A stretch of DNA of 64,000 nt from G963677445 sp963678275 (GTDB lineage Bacteria; Bacteroidota; Ignavibacteria; Ignavibacteriales; Melioribacteraceae): contig OY782765.1 in assembly GCA_963678275.1 (NCBI GenBank), positions 248,001 through 312,000 of the forward strand, in the 5' to 3' direction. This document shows, in pieces, positions 1 to 9,049 of the stretch. Position numbers and translations under genes: made by a program. The notes beneath the pieces are model-generated. The model did not search any database. It was not told the origin of the DNA and was given only the letters and a program-made list of their open reading frames with translations. Within the stretch, counting starts at the first letter, position 1, and each line of letters starts with the position of its first letter.

Positions 1-383
1 TTTTCAACAGAAGGATTATCATTTAGCTGTTTATCTTCCACGCGTGAAAGAGCTGAACTAAGTCTTTCAGGATGGACCGGCTTTAATAAATAATCGAGAG
101 CATTGATTTCAAATGCCCTGATAGCGTATTCGTCATAGGCGGTTACAAATATTACTTTTATATTCTTATCTATCCTTTTTACAAGTTCAAAACCTGAATC
201 ACCCGGCATCTGGATATCGAGAAAAAGAAGGTCGATATCATTGTTGTTAATCAATTGCTCAGCCTCATCAACATTTTCAGCCTCGCCTGCAACTACAACA
301 TTTTCGTGCGCCTTAAGCAGATCACTCAAATCTTTCCTGGCAAGTCTTTCATCATCGATAATCAGCGCCCTGAGTTTTTTCAT
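1..383 (-). CDS. LytTR-family response regulator, receiver domain (partial)
   Basis: Translation of the reverse strand from the ATG at 381-383 gives a CheY-like receiver beginning MKKLRALIIDDERLARKDL. It has the acidic pair DDE, the phosphoacceptor Asp in DLLFLDIQMPG, and a conserved Thr/Lys region (IFVTAYDEYAI..LDYLLKP). The LDYLLKP pattern is typical of LytR/AlgR regulators with a C-terminal LytTR DNA-binding domain, which would lie beyond the window edge. The start overlaps the stop of the upstream kinase gene (ATGA), so the two form a translationally coupled two-component operon. The LytTR output domain itself is inferred, not seen. Confidence 0.88.
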   Translation of the reverse strand, partial: MKKLRALIIDDERLARKDLSDLLKAHENVVVAGEAENVDEAEQLINNNDIDLLFLDIQMPGDSGFELVKRIDKNIKVIFVTAYDEYAIRAFEINALDYLLKPVHPERLSSALSRVEDKQLNDNPSVE

Positions 384-1441
384 TCTATTTCTCCATTAAT
401 ATAAATATGAATGCAGACCATCCCGTCAGATTTTTCTATTTTCATACTGCTTCTTCCGGGGTAGGCGTTTTCCAGACGATTCTTTACATTATTTAATCCG
501 GCGCCTGTGCCATGATTTTCATCGGGTTCGATCCATCTGCCGGAATTACATATTTTCAGGTGTAAGTTATTGTTTTGTATGTCGGCCCCGATAATTATTT
601 TCAGGGGCATGCCGCTTGTTTTCATGCCATACTTAACAGCGTTTTCAATCAGGGGATGAATAAGAAAACTTAAGACCGGAAATTCTTCGGCCAAAGGATC
701 GATATCAAATGATATCTCAAGTTTTTCCTCAAATCTTGTTTTTTCCACCGAAAAATAATGACGGCACGCCTGAATTTCATTTTTCAGCGGTATATTTGAA
801 AATTCTCTTGTAGCGAGCGAATATCTTAAAAATTCCGAAAGTTCTCCGATCATCCATTTTGCTTTGTTTTTATCCTCTTCAATCAGCGCCCTGAGTGAGT
901 TGAGAGAATTAAAGAGAAAATGGGGGTTAAGTTGATATCTCAGCATTTTAAGCTGCGCTTTTTGAGCCAGAAGATTGGCCTTTTCTGTTCTTTCCTTTTG
1001 AAGGCTCCATTCCTTCCAGAACTTAATTAGAAAATAAAGGGCGCTCCATGTATAAAGGAACAGTCCTCTCCATATTACATTATAAGCGTAACTGTGAATT
1101 GTTCGCCGGCCGGCAATTTCATCGAATGTCCCAATGCTCATTGTCATTAAAATATCGAGCCAGTCCCATGCTAAACCTGCCGCTGCCGATATCAATAGAA
1201 TTTGAAGACCAAGTTTTAGTAATGATTTCCTTTTGTACTCAATATGGTGAAAGATATATCGAAGAAATGAGGAGATAATAAAACCAGCCAGATATGTCAA
1301 ACCTATTCCGGCAATAAATTTGATGTTTTGCAGACTGTTGGTATAAACGAAAAGCATCAGCACAGTGAGATAAGTCAGCCAGCCCGCGATATTAATAAAC
1401 CAGAATGAGGATAATATGTTCTTGATTTTGGAAAAATCCAT
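380..1441 (-). CDS. LytS/YehU-type sensor histidine kinase
   Basis: A 353-residue membrane kinase. Four hydrophobic segments occupy about residues 10-140. A short coiled coil (about 145-170) leads into the His_kinase (PF06580) signature QLNPHFLFNSLNSL with phosphoacceptor His174. The C-terminal ATPase shows an N-box (HPLIENAVKYG) and a G-box (GTGAGLNNVKNRL). This family phosphorylates LytTR regulators, and the next gene (ATGA overlap) encodes one. No extracellular sensor domain is visible, so the stimulus may be sensed in or near the membrane. The family call is secure; the signal is unknown. Confidence 0.93.
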   Translation of the reverse strand: MDFSKIKNILSSFWFINIAGWLTYLTVLMLFVYTNSLQNIKFIAGIGLTYLAGFIISSFLRYIFHHIEYKRKSLLKLGLQILLISAAAGLAWDWLDILMTMSIGTFDEIAGRRTIHSYAYNVIWRGLFLYTWSALYFLIKFWKEWSLQKERTEKANLLAQKAQLKMLRYQLNPHFLFNSLNSLRALIEEDKNKAKWMIGELSEFLRYSLATREFSNIPLKNEIQACRHYFSVEKTRFEEKLEISFDIDPLAEEFPVLSFLIHPLIENAVKYGMKTSGMPLKIIIGADIQNNNLHLKICNSGRWIEPDENHGTGAGLNNVKNRLENAYPGRSSMKIEKSDGMVCIHIYINGEIE

Positions 1442-1629
1442 TTTTTACCATTATTGTTTTTAGCAAATATAAAAAAGATAGAGAAAAATTTTTCTCCAAA
1501 TTGGTCAAATGGTGTAATAATTCGTTTAACGGCCTGCCGTTTATCGAGATATCTTTCCATTTGTGGATATATTCTGTCAGGAAGTGATATTTCACCATAA
1601 ATTTGCCCAAAAACAAATTCGGAGAAAAT

Positions 1630-2766
1630 ATGAAGCAAGATTATAAAACCAGTCAGATCTTTTTAACCAACGTTTTAATGTTATTATTTATTCTCTCATT
1701 CACAATAAAAGGTCAGAATTATCTTTCAGGAGCAGAAAGTGTCGCTTATGACGCGGAACATGACCGTTATCTTGTATCAAGTTATTATAACGGAAAAATT
1801 GTATCGGTGGATACATCAGGCGAACAGACACCGTTTATCGAAGGTCTGGGAAGATGTCTCGGCAATGTTCTTCATAATGAGGTCCTCTATGTATCCTGTG
1901 GCTCAAAGGTAAGAGGAATAAGCACAGACAGCGCTAAAATTGTATTTGATATTTCAATTCCCAATACGACTAACCTGGATGGAATGACGGTGGATAGTTC
2001 AGGTTATCTTTATGTAATTGAAACTATAGCCGGGCGATTATATAAGATTGATCTTCAGACAGAAGAATCCACCATGTTTGTTCCCTACGGGCTTGGTGAT
2101 TCGCCACAGGACCTGATCTTTGATAAAAAAAATAACAGGATTTTATGCTGTTCATGGAGTTATAATTCACCTGTTAAAGCAGTTGACCTTGCGGATGGCA
2201 GAACGTATACAGCATTTACAACCTCAACCGGCTATTTTGATGGTATAACAATGGATGATGAAGGGAATATCTACCTTGCTTCGCATGTGGGCAACGGTGG
2301 CGTTTATATGAAGGATAAATCACTTCAGAATCCTGAAATACTTATAGCCGAAGGTATGAGTGAACCGGCTGGATTGGATTATGATCCGGTCAATAATCTT
2401 CTCGCTGTTCCGGCATTTTCAGGAAATAAAGTCCATTTTATTTATCTTGATCAGATAACATCGGTAGAGGAAAATGGTATTTTGCCGGAATCAATTGAGC
2501 TTCACAATAATTTTCCGAATCCCTTTAATCCCGGCACAAATATTTCTTTCACCCTTAATGCCGCGGATGCTGTAAAACTGAATATATATGACATTAACGG
2601 ACGTCTTGTTAAAAAACTTGTTTCGGGAGAATTAAATGGAGGATTTCACAGATTCTACTGGGATGGAACCAATGAGCTTAATAATCAGGTAAGTTCAGGT
2701 GTTTATATTTTTACTCTTGAAACAAACGGGATTAGCCTTTCGAAAGAAATGATGCTGCTGAAATAA
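1630..2766 (+). CDS. Secreted SMP-30/NHL-like beta-propeller with T9SS sorting domain
   Basis: Start chosen at 1630 (MKQDYKTSQ) because GGAGAAAAT precedes it; this gives 378 residues. An N-terminal hydrophobic stretch ending near KGQNYLSG looks like a signal peptide. The body (about 35-285) has repeated blades of the type LYVIETIAGRLYKIDL and IYLASHVGNGGVYM, as in SMP-30/gluconolactonase-like or NHL propellers. The last about 85 residues form a type IX secretion C-terminal domain (NNFPNPFNPGTNISF, then IYDINGRLVKKL, then SSGVYIFTL). It is therefore expected to cross the outer membrane through T9SS and be attached or released. No catalytic residues could be assigned; binding or structural roles are as likely as enzymatic ones. 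Confidence 0.85.
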   Translation: MKQDYKTSQIFLTNVLMLLFILSFTIKGQNYLSGAESVAYDAEHDRYLVSSYYNGKIVSVDTSGEQTPFIEGLGRCLGNVLHNEVLYVSCGSKVRGISTDSAKIVFDISIPNTTNLDGMTVDSSGYLYVIETIAGRLYKIDLQTEESTMFVPYGLGDSPQDLIFDKKNNRILCCSWSYNSPVKAVDLADGRTYTAFTTSTGYFDGITMDDEGNIYLASHVGNGGVYMKDKSLQNPEILIAEGMSEPAGLDYDPVNNLLAVPAFSGNKVHFIYLDQITSVEENGILPESIELHNNFPNPFNPGTNISFTLNAADAVKLNIYDINGRLVKKLVSGELNGGFHRFYWDGTNELNNQVSSGVYIFTLETNGISLSKEMMLLK

Positions 2767-2823
2767 AGAAATATTTTAAGCAGTAAACAAAAAAAGAAAA
2801 ATAAAATTAAATAGTGGTGAAAA

Positions 2824-3846
2824 ATGAAAAGATCATTGATTTTAATTTTAAGTGTGATATCAGTACTGGCATTTATCTCCTGTACTGAAAAACAAGGCGG
2901 AACAAAATTATCAGGAGATTACCTCGGTCAGAAACCTCCCGGAATCAAACCGGAAATATTTGCGCCCGGAATTGTGTCCACAGGTCTTTTCGAAAGCAAC
3001 CTTATTATCAGTCCCGATGGTAATGAAATATATTATACTTCAATCCTGGGCCAGTTTGATAAAGCCCATATCGTCGTAATCAGACGTGAAAACAATGTAT
3101 GGTCGGAACCGGCGATAATGAAACACCTGACAGATAAGAAGTATAAATATATTGAACCCGCTATCAGCGCTGATGGCAACCGGTTCTTTTTTGTATCAAA
3201 TATGGCTGAAGATATGAAGGGACCCGCAAAGGCTGACTTTGACATCTGGATTATGGATAGAGAGAATGGTGAATGGGGAAAACCATGGAATCCCGGAGAG
3301 CCGGTAAATAGTGAAAACGGTGAATATTTTCCTTCTGTTACCAAAGATGGGACTCTCTATTTTACACAGGAGTTTCATAACCCGATGAGAAACCATATCG
3401 CGCGGTCCCGGTTCATTGATGGTAAGTACTCCGCGCCGGAGAAACTTCCTGAGGAGGTAAACAGCACGCAGACACAATTTAACGCTTTCGTTGATCCGGA
3501 GGAAACTTTTATTATTGTGCCCACAGCGGGGAGGAAGGACAGCTATGGCGCCACCGATTATTATATTTCTTTCCGCGATAAAGATGATAAATGGTCCGGT
3601 CCCTTTAATATGGGAGAATATCTGAATACAGCCGGGGGAAGAGAATATTCAGGATATCTTTCACCCGACAGGAAATATTTATTTTTCATGACTACAAGAC
3701 CTTACGCAAAATTTGAACAAAAGGAACAGATGACCTACCCCGATATGCTCAAATCTGTCAGCGAACCGGGGAATGGCAACCCTGATATATACTGGATGTC
3801 AGCATCCATAATCGATACACTGAGAGCGCAATATTTAGAGAATTAA
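2824..3846 (+). CDS. PD40 (TolB-like) propeller lipoprotein
   Basis: 340 residues with a lipoprotein signal (hydrophobic core then AFISC, predicted lipidated Cys20). Repeated PD40-type strands are visible: IISPDGNEIYYTS, AISADGNRFFFVS, SVTKDGTLYFTQ and YLSPDRKYLFFMT. These are the SPDGxxxxF motifs of WD40-like propellers related to TolB. The protein is probably anchored in the periplasm or on the outer membrane. It lies 57 bp after a T9SS propeller gene and is followed by a terminator-like hairpin. The 293-residue protein at 43346 belongs to the same broad class. Specific function unknown. Confidence 0.85.
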   Translation: MKRSLILILSVISVLAFISCTEKQGGTKLSGDYLGQKPPGIKPEIFAPGIVSTGLFESNLIISPDGNEIYYTSILGQFDKAHIVVIRRENNVWSEPAIMKHLTDKKYKYIEPAISADGNRFFFVSNMAEDMKGPAKADFDIWIMDRENGEWGKPWNPGEPVNSENGEYFPSVTKDGTLYFTQEFHNPMRNHIARSRFIDGKYSAPEKLPEEVNSTQTQFNAFVDPEETFIIVPTAGRKDSYGATDYYISFRDKDDKWSGPFNMGEYLNTAGGREYSGYLSPDRKYLFFMTTRPYAKFEQKEQMTYPDMLKSVSEPGNGNPDIYWMSASIIDTLRAQYLEN

Positions 3847-3869
3847 GATTGGCTGCAAATCTGGTTCAG

Positions 3870-3910
3870 AAGGGCATGAAATATCTTTTTTTGTGCCCTT
3901 ATTTATTCTT
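3870..3910 (+). terminator. Terminator-like hairpin after the PD40 lipoprotein gene
   Basis: AAGGGCA at 3870-3876 pairs with TGCCCTT at 3894-3900, and the loop is T-rich. The downstream run (ATTTATTCTTTT) is only moderately T-rich. It lies 24 bp past the stop codon of the PD40 gene. A second AAAAAGGGCATAAAAAAAG stretch follows at about 3937-3955. Confidence 0.45.
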
Positions 3911-4020
3911 TTATTCGTTATTATCACTTTCCCGATAAAAAGGGCATAAAAAAAGCCGGTGCAATTTGATTTATTATTCCCTTATTTTCGAATAATAGAT
4001 TAAATTAATCATGAGGAGCC

Positions 4021-4872
4021 ATGAAAAGGGTATTTTTTATATTGATTCTGTTTACGGTGTCAATTAAATCACAGGAAATATTGTCTCTTAACAAAGGGAA
4101 TTCCTGGATGTATCACATAACTGACGGATCGTTTGCGTCATATTGGCTGTCAAAAGTAGTTACAGGTGAACAAATAGTTGAAGATGGGAAGACATATACA
4201 AAAATTGAAGTTGTTCCCGATTTATACCATGGTTCTGAAAAATGGGGCGTTGATGATAACCAGTTTTATTTTTCAGAACTCGACTTTATTAAAAATATGC
4301 CTATAGCATTCGATGGTTCGTTACTTTCTGATACCAGCTTTTCATTAATTGAGGTAGAGAATGTTACGATTGATTCTTACGGGGAAACATTTGACGGGCA
4401 AAAATGGACAGTCAGTATAGAAGATGCCTCAGTTACTTCTTCCAGCACAATAACATTCGCGAGGGGATTGGGGCCGGTTGAAATAACAAACTCTGCCAAT
4501 TATATTACGGGGCAAACAAGCTATGACAGGATATATCTCTATTATGCTTATATCGATGGAAAATATTATGAAAGGGAACATGATGAAGAATATCTGGAAA
4601 GTTTTGATTTATATATTTCCCTTTCACAAAATTTCCCAAATCCCTTTAACAATGTAACTGAAATTTTATATCAGACAGGTAAAAGCACACATCTGAAATT
4701 ACTGGTTTTTGATGTTAACGGTAGACTTGTCCGAACTCTGGTGGATGATTTCCGGGTAGCGGGAATGTACTCAGTGACCTTTGACGCCACAGGTCTTGCC
4801 AGCGGAGTTTATTTTTACAGGCTTATTGTTGAAAACAAAAGCGAAACGAGGAAAATGATAATTCTTCGCTGA
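4021..4872 (+). CDS. Secreted T9SS-sorted protein of unknown function
   Basis: 283 residues starting MKRVFFILILFTVSIKSQ, a good signal peptide, preceded by GAGGAGCC seven bases upstream. The central region (about 20-195) is rich in aromatic and polar residues with alternating strand patterns, and matches no domain I recognise. The C-terminal about 80 residues are a T9SS sorting domain: SQNFPNPFNNVTEI, then VFDVNGRLVRTLVDD, then ASGVYFYRLI and a basic tail. It stands alone between a terminator-like hairpin and a convergent operon. Confidence 0.82.
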   Translation: MKRVFFILILFTVSIKSQEILSLNKGNSWMYHITDGSFASYWLSKVVTGEQIVEDGKTYTKIEVVPDLYHGSEKWGVDDNQFYFSELDFIKNMPIAFDGSLLSDTSFSLIEVENVTIDSYGETFDGQKWTVSIEDASVTSSSTITFARGLGPVEITNSANYITGQTSYDRIYLYYAYIDGKYYEREHDEEYLESFDLYISLSQNFPNPFNNVTEILYQTGKSTHLKLLVFDVNGRLVRTLVDDFRVAGMYSVTFDATGLASGVYFYRLIVENKSETRKMIILR

Positions 4873-4900
4873 GAATGTTGTTACTATTTTTCCGCCTTCA

Positions 4901-5146
4901 ATGGCAGAATTTTACTTTACCATCAATTGACCGGGTAATTCTGTCTGCCTGTTCGCCGCGGAAAATCCCTGGCGTGACTTTCTGGAGATTTTGAAGTACT
5001 CAAAAAGAAGAATTGTTTTTAACTCTCCACTCTTCACGAACAACTATTCACTTCTGGTTTAGCCGGTTTATGATTACGAATTTTTTCTGAGTTACCTTTT
5101 GGTTTCGGCTCGGTTTGCTCAGGTTATATCCAATTGTGGCAGGGGA
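4901..5146. repeat. Degenerate family A intergenic repeat
   Basis: The stretch from ATGGCAGAATTTTACTTTAC onward resembles later copies at 38025, 38645 and 46998: a TTTGACCATCAATTTACC-like segment, then GGGxAATTCTGTCTGCCTG, then a CCCTGGCGxGACTTT-like segment. It ends with a CTTCAC-type 7-bp tandem stretch at about 5023-5055. It separates two convergent transcription units, and no ORF in it looks real. Confidence 0.6.
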
Positions 5147-5944
5147 TCATTTAGAGATTGGTTTATTATAACGGACGGCCTGAATCTGGGCGGCGATGCT
5201 TAAAGCGATTTCCGCCGCTGAATTGCCACCGATATCGAGCCCTACAGGGGAGAAGAGAAGAGTATCTTCGGGAACTGTGATCTTTTCCTCCCGGAGTGAA
5301 TTTCTCATAGAGGCCGCTTTTTTTGAAGAAGCGATTACGCCGATATATTTTATCCCGGCAGATTTCCTCAACAGCGCTTTCAGAATATCATAGTCATATT
5401 TATGCTGATGAGTAAGAATTACAATATAAGAGCCATTTGGCAGAGTAAGATTATCAAGAAATCCCTGGTAATCATCTGTGATAATTTTGATATTACCATC
5501 TTCCACGAGTTTTTCAGTAATAGATTTTCTGTTATCTACCACAGTGATATTATAATCCAGCTTTTTTACAATTTCGGAAAGGGCGCTTCCCACATGCCCC
5601 GCTCCAAAAATATATAGCGCTGTTTTTGCCGAAACAACTTCATAATATAACGTTATTTCCCCCTCGCACATCATTGGGATATTTTTAGGATCAGGAGTCG
5701 CTTCTGGTGAAAGTTTATAATGCAGAATGCCGTTTTCACCTGAAGATTGTCTTTTGAGCGCTTCTCCAACCGCGGCCTGCTCCAGAGCTCCCCCTCCAAC
5801 AGTGCCTTCCGATGTTCCATCCGGCAGAACGATCATCTTAAATCCCGGTTTTCCCGGAACAGAACCTTTACTCTCTACGACTGTGACTAATGTAAAAACC
5901 TGGTTATTCTTCTTCAACCCGGCTGCTTTTTCATAAATATCCAT
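5147..5944 (-). CDS. XdhC/CoxI (PaoD-like) molybdenum cofactor chaperone
   Basis: Start set at 5944 (MDIYEKAAG), which gives 265 residues and a 14-bp overlap with the upstream gene. The N-terminal XdhC_CoxI segment has ESKGSVPGKPGFKMIV, GTVGGGALE and the Cys motif MMCEGEITLYYE. A Rossmann segment begins at LYIFGAGHVGSAL and continues to SPVGLDIGGNSAAEIALS. Members of this family bind sulfurated Moco and insert it into xanthine dehydrogenase-type enzymes. Placement as the last gene of the operon matches the role of PaoD in E. coli paoABCD. The substrate enzyme is inferred to be the PaoABC-like complex just upstream. Confidence 0.9.
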   Translation of the reverse strand: MDIYEKAAGLKKNNQVFTLVTVVESKGSVPGKPGFKMIVLPDGTSEGTVGGGALEQAAVGEALKRQSSGENGILHYKLSPEATPDPKNIPMMCEGEITLYYEVVSAKTALYIFGAGHVGSALSEIVKKLDYNITVVDNRKSITEKLVEDGNIKIITDDYQGFLDNLTLPNGSYIVILTHQHKYDYDILKALLRKSAGIKYIGVIASSKKAASMRNSLREEKITVPEDTLLFSPVGLDIGGNSAAEIALSIAAQIQAVRYNKPISK

Positions 5945-6548
5945 TGTTATCCTCGGTAAAATATTCTTCGATATCGGAGGGGGTGTCAAAATCACTTATA
6001 ATTTCGGGGTGGGAACAGGCAAAGTATTTTTTTCTTATTTTCTCATTGGCCGACAAGGATTTCAGGTTGGAGGATAAGGGAGCGTTTTGAATCTGCCTGA
6101 TCACTTTATCGCCGAAGATTATCGGGTGCCCTTTAATACTGTCGTAGACTGGCTGATACCAGTCATATTCACCATCAATAACATCCGGAATTTTCCTGTA
6201 ATAGTCAGCCGGAAGATGAGGCTGATCGGAAAAATGATAGAGCATATAATCGGCGCTCTCTTCAAAAGCAAGCCCGGCGCGCAGGGAACTGAACATTCCT
6301 TCCTCATAAAGAGGATTATATACCAGGGTAATTTTATCGCCTAACGCAAGTCTTACTATCGCCTGTTCCACCGGGTATTTGTTATATCCTGTTACGACAA
6401 TTATTTCACTGCAGCAAATATCCATTTTTCTCAGGATATTAGCGAGGAAAGAATCCCAGCCATATTTTTTCAGAGGTTTAAACTCATCCATTCGCCTTGA
6501 AAGGCCTGCCGCGAGAAGAAGCCCCTTAATATTTATATTCTTATTCAC
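5931..6548 (-). CDS. MobA/MocA-like molybdenum cofactor nucleotidyltransferase
   Basis: 205 residues. The N-terminus has the nucleotidyltransferase signature GLLLAAGLSRRMDEFKPL (canonical LAAGxSxRMGxxK; here the Gly is replaced). Further matches are VTGYNKYPVEQAI, YEEGMFSSLRAGL and the metal-binding region HFSDQPHLPADYY. This fits MocA/MobA enzymes that add CMP or GMP to Mo-molybdopterin. In an operon with a Pao-type enzyme, MocA-like (MCD cofactor) is the natural reading, since PaoABC uses molybdopterin cytosine dinucleotide in E. coli. The CTP versus GTP choice is not settled by sequence alone. Confidence 0.87.
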   Translation of the reverse strand: MNKNINIKGLLLAAGLSRRMDEFKPLKKYGWDSFLANILRKMDICCSEIIVVTGYNKYPVEQAIVRLALGDKITLVYNPLYEEGMFSSLRAGLAFEESADYMLYHFSDQPHLPADYYRKIPDVIDGEYDWYQPVYDSIKGHPIIFGDKVIRQIQNAPLSSNLKSLSANEKIRKKYFACSHPEIISDFDTPSDIEEYFTEDNNGYL

Positions 6549-7017
6549 TAAAGATTATCTCATTTTTGTCAGGAATTAAATTGAATTTTTCGCAGAAAGC
6601 ATCCAGCAGATTTTTTCTGATTACAACGATGATATTACCCTCTTTTTCACTATGTAAAAGGGCGCTTACAGCCGGTTCAAATCCTTCACCCTCCATTTCC
6701 AGCTTTCCATATTCATCAATTACAATCCAGGGATAAAGGCCGTCAGAATCAAGTAAAAAATTTTTTGCCATTTCGAATGATTCATTCAGGAAAGTATATC
6801 GGCCAATTTTTGTTACATCTTTTTTATTGTCATCAAATGTCTGGAAAGGAGCTGTTTTTCTTTCAGGATAGAAGCGCAGGCACCGGATATCATTAATATC
6901 GGGTGATATGACCCCTGCCGCCTCGGGATGATCTTCAAGCCATTTCTCAGCTTTTGTTGTTTTGCCCGATCTTATATCACCGGTAAGCAGAATTATATTT
7001 TTGTTATTTATTTTCAT
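6541..7017 (-). CDS. THEP1-like P-loop NTPase
   Basis: Start taken at 7017 (MKINNKNIILL), giving 158 residues and a 14-bp overlap with the membrane-protein gene. A Walker A motif is present as LLTGDIRSGKTTKAEKWL, and a Walker B-like motif as WIVIDEYGKLEMEG. The DExGxxE arrangement resembles the NTPase_1/THEP1 and DUF2478-type nucleotide phosphatases. Related small NTPases occur near molybdate or molybdoenzyme genes in other bacteria. It overlaps both neighbours and is clearly part of the oxidoreductase operon. A role in cofactor handling, perhaps acting with the membrane protein encoded just before it, is inference. Confidence 0.75.
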   Translation of the reverse strand: MKINNKNIILLTGDIRSGKTTKAEKWLEDHPEAAGVISPDINDIRCLRFYPERKTAPFQTFDDNKKDVTKIGRYTFLNESFEMAKNFLLDSDGLYPWIVIDEYGKLEMEGEGFEPAVSALLHSEKEGNIIVVIRKNLLDAFCEKFNLIPDKNEIIFSE

Positions 7018-8065
7018 CGAACAAAACTCCGGCAATAAGAGAAATAATAAAATTATAGAGACGGCTTATTTCAGAAGAGCCTGCCCGCTTTTTCCAGCAG
7101 ACATTCGCGATCATTTTGATACGGGGAATGGAAGATGAAACAACCGCAATTTCACCGGCCCATTTTTTTTCACTCCGTTGAAGAACTTTTTTTATCAGCA
7201 GTGTGACATAAGGAGCCGCTAAAAAATACCAGAGCAAAATTATAACTATTCCCCTTAAAATGGTAATTAAAAGTCCCTCGTTGCCATGAAAATTACTATG
7301 CGGGATAAAGTAGGATAGGATCAGGATAAATAAAGAGGCTGCGATCAGGGATGGCATTAGTTTTTTCCTGCCCTTTTTTTTCTTCTTTAAGTCAGAATGG
7401 TTATTTGGCAAATTTTCATCTAAATCATTATGAAGGATATATTTTCCTCTTTTCACAATATCATCGGGGATCCTGGCGGCGATAATTCCGAAAATTATTC
7501 CTGCCGCAATATGGATTAAAATATATATTCCCGCTATAATATTACTAAATCCGGCGGCTCCTGAATTTTCCATTCCCGGTATCATTGAAATAATATACGC
7601 CACAAAGTTATCGAAAGAAGCGCCTATATCGGCGCCGAACACAATAATAAGAATGATTATTTTCTGAAGCCCGAAATAAGTCAGCGATATTATTGAGAGT
7701 AAAAGAGCTGGTAATAGTATTCCTTTTTTCGGGTTAAAGAGGAGCCAGGCAAGAGTACCCTGGAGCAATACCGCGAAATATGCCGCCGGAGGTGTATGGG
7801 GACTTATCATTCCTTTGATCACAAGAACGATAAAGGTTGCCTTGATAATATCACTTTTTCTTTCCGAATAAGAGGCGATAAGTGTAAGGAAAAGCGCCGC
7901 CAGCCCGCCGATAAAAATACCAGTTAAGGGCACTTTAAACGCGTGAAGTATTCCCCCCAGGGTCGATTCGCTCAAAGCCCACAACGCTGTCAGCCTGACA
8001 AATACAATTTCACCCTTTGTCCTTAGAAAGCGGATGAAATGATTATTCTCGGTAAGGACGTACAA
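7004..8065 (-). CDS. Multi-spanning membrane protein of unknown function in the molybdoenzyme operon
   Basis: 353 residues from a TTG start at 8065, with AAAGGA about eight bases upstream. Hydrophobic segments lie at about residues 35-65, 78-98, 102-125, 125-150, 170-195, 235-255 and 268-290. A cytoplasmic Lys-rich stretch (DLKKKKKGRKK) sits near residue 225. Small-residue and Pro motifs such as KVPLTGIFIGG and KGMISPHTPPAAYF are reminiscent of ECF-type S components or small permeases, but I do not recognise a named family. It lies between the FAD subunit (14-bp gap) and the NTPase (14-bp overlap). A transport or membrane-anchoring role for cofactor or substrate is a guess. Confidence 0.7.
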   Translation of the reverse strand: MYVLTENNHFIRFLRTKGEIVFVRLTALWALSESTLGGILHAFKVPLTGIFIGGLAALFLTLIASYSERKSDIIKATFIVLVIKGMISPHTPPAAYFAVLLQGTLAWLLFNPKKGILLPALLLSIISLTYFGLQKIIILIIVFGADIGASFDNFVAYIISMIPGMENSGAAGFSNIIAGIYILIHIAAGIIFGIIAARIPDDIVKRGKYILHNDLDENLPNNHSDLKKKKKGRKKLMPSLIAASLFILILSYFIPHSNFHGNEGLLITILRGIVIILLWYFLAAPYVTLLIKKVLQRSEKKWAGEIAVVSSSIPRIKMIANVCWKKRAGSSEISRLYNFIISLIAGVLFDENK

Positions 8066-8079
8066 TTTATTTCATCCTT

Positions 8080-9045
8080 TTAAGCAAAGCTGAGAAGAAG
8101 TTTTTTAAGAGCATTTTTTGCCATTTGAACCTTATAACCGTTTTTTGTTAACACTTCCGCCCCGGCAAAGGCGTTTTCTGTCCGTTTATCAATATTGCTT
8201 TCCTCAAGACCCAGATTTTCCAGACTGATACTTTTTTCAATCCATGGGGCAGGGGCGAGGCCTCCAAAAACCGCTTTCCCCGATTTAATGGTTTTTCCGG
8301 TAATGTTCAGGCTGACAGCAACACTCACGAGGGCAAAATCCCACGATCCTCTTTCCATTATTTTAAGATAGCCACTTTTGGCGTCAGGTGATTCAGGTAT
8401 TATAATATGGGTCAGAACATCTCCCGGTTCAAGAATATTTTCTTTCAGCGGATCATCTTCGGGGAGGATAAAAAAGTTTTCAGCCTTGACTATTTTTTCC
8501 TTTCCTTCGGCAAAAATAATGAACTCGGCGCCGAGGGCGAGAAGAGCCACCGCTGTATCGGAGGGATGAACGATATAGCAGGGACCCCCTCCAATAATAC
8601 AATGAAATTTATTTTCACCTTCATACGCGAAACATTCACCCCCATTATTCCTGATACAATCGAAATTTTCCCTGTAATACCAGCATCGGGGCCGCTGACA
8701 GATATTCCCGCCAAGGGTAGCCATATTTCTTATCTGGGGCGCGGCGACTTTCAGGGCCGCGTCAGAAAGGGCTGTATATTTTTCCCTGATAATTTTATTA
8801 TCCGCTATCCGGCTGAGTTTAGTCATGGCGCCTATTTTTAATCCTTTTCCCGCGATATTTTCAATTTTATCCAGGCCGGCAATTTTTTTCAGATTTATTA
8901 CCCTGTCAGGATTTATCTGACCATATTTAATCATACCAAGCAGATCAGTTCCGCCTGACATAAAGGCGACAGGTGTTTTGGTTTTCTTATACTTTGACGA
9001 TGCTTCCTTAATTGACGAGGGGGATATATATTCAAAATTATTCAT
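8080..9045 (-). CDS. paoB: FAD-binding subunit of aldehyde oxidoreductase (PaoB-like)
   Basis: 321 residues of the CoxM/XdhB FAD-binding family. FAD contacts are visible at FMSGGTDLLGMIK, LKIGAMTKLS and MATLGGNICQ. The segment from Cys116 to Cys156 carries clustered cysteines (116, 121, 130, 138, 149, 156) with QRPRCWYYRENFDC and GGGPCYIVHPSD. This is the [4Fe-4S]-type insert known in E. coli PaoB and some 4-hydroxybenzoyl-CoA reductases. Electrons would pass from Mo through [2Fe-2S] centres to FAD, with the [4Fe-4S] nearby. Gene order here is A-C-B rather than the E. coli A-B-C. Confidence 0.9.
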   Translation of the reverse strand: MNNFEYISPSSIKEASSKYKKTKTPVAFMSGGTDLLGMIKYGQINPDRVINLKKIAGLDKIENIAGKGLKIGAMTKLSRIADNKIIREKYTALSDAALKVAAPQIRNMATLGGNICQRPRCWYYRENFDCIRNNGGECFAYEGENKFHCIIGGGPCYIVHPSDTAVALLALGAEFIIFAEGKEKIVKAENFFILPEDDPLKENILEPGDVLTHIIIPESPDAKSGYLKIMERGSWDFALVSVAVSLNITGKTIKSGKAVFGGLAPAPWIEKSISLENLGLEESNIDKRTENAFAGAEVLTKNGYKVQMAKNALKKLLLSFA

Positions 9046-9049
9046 TTTC

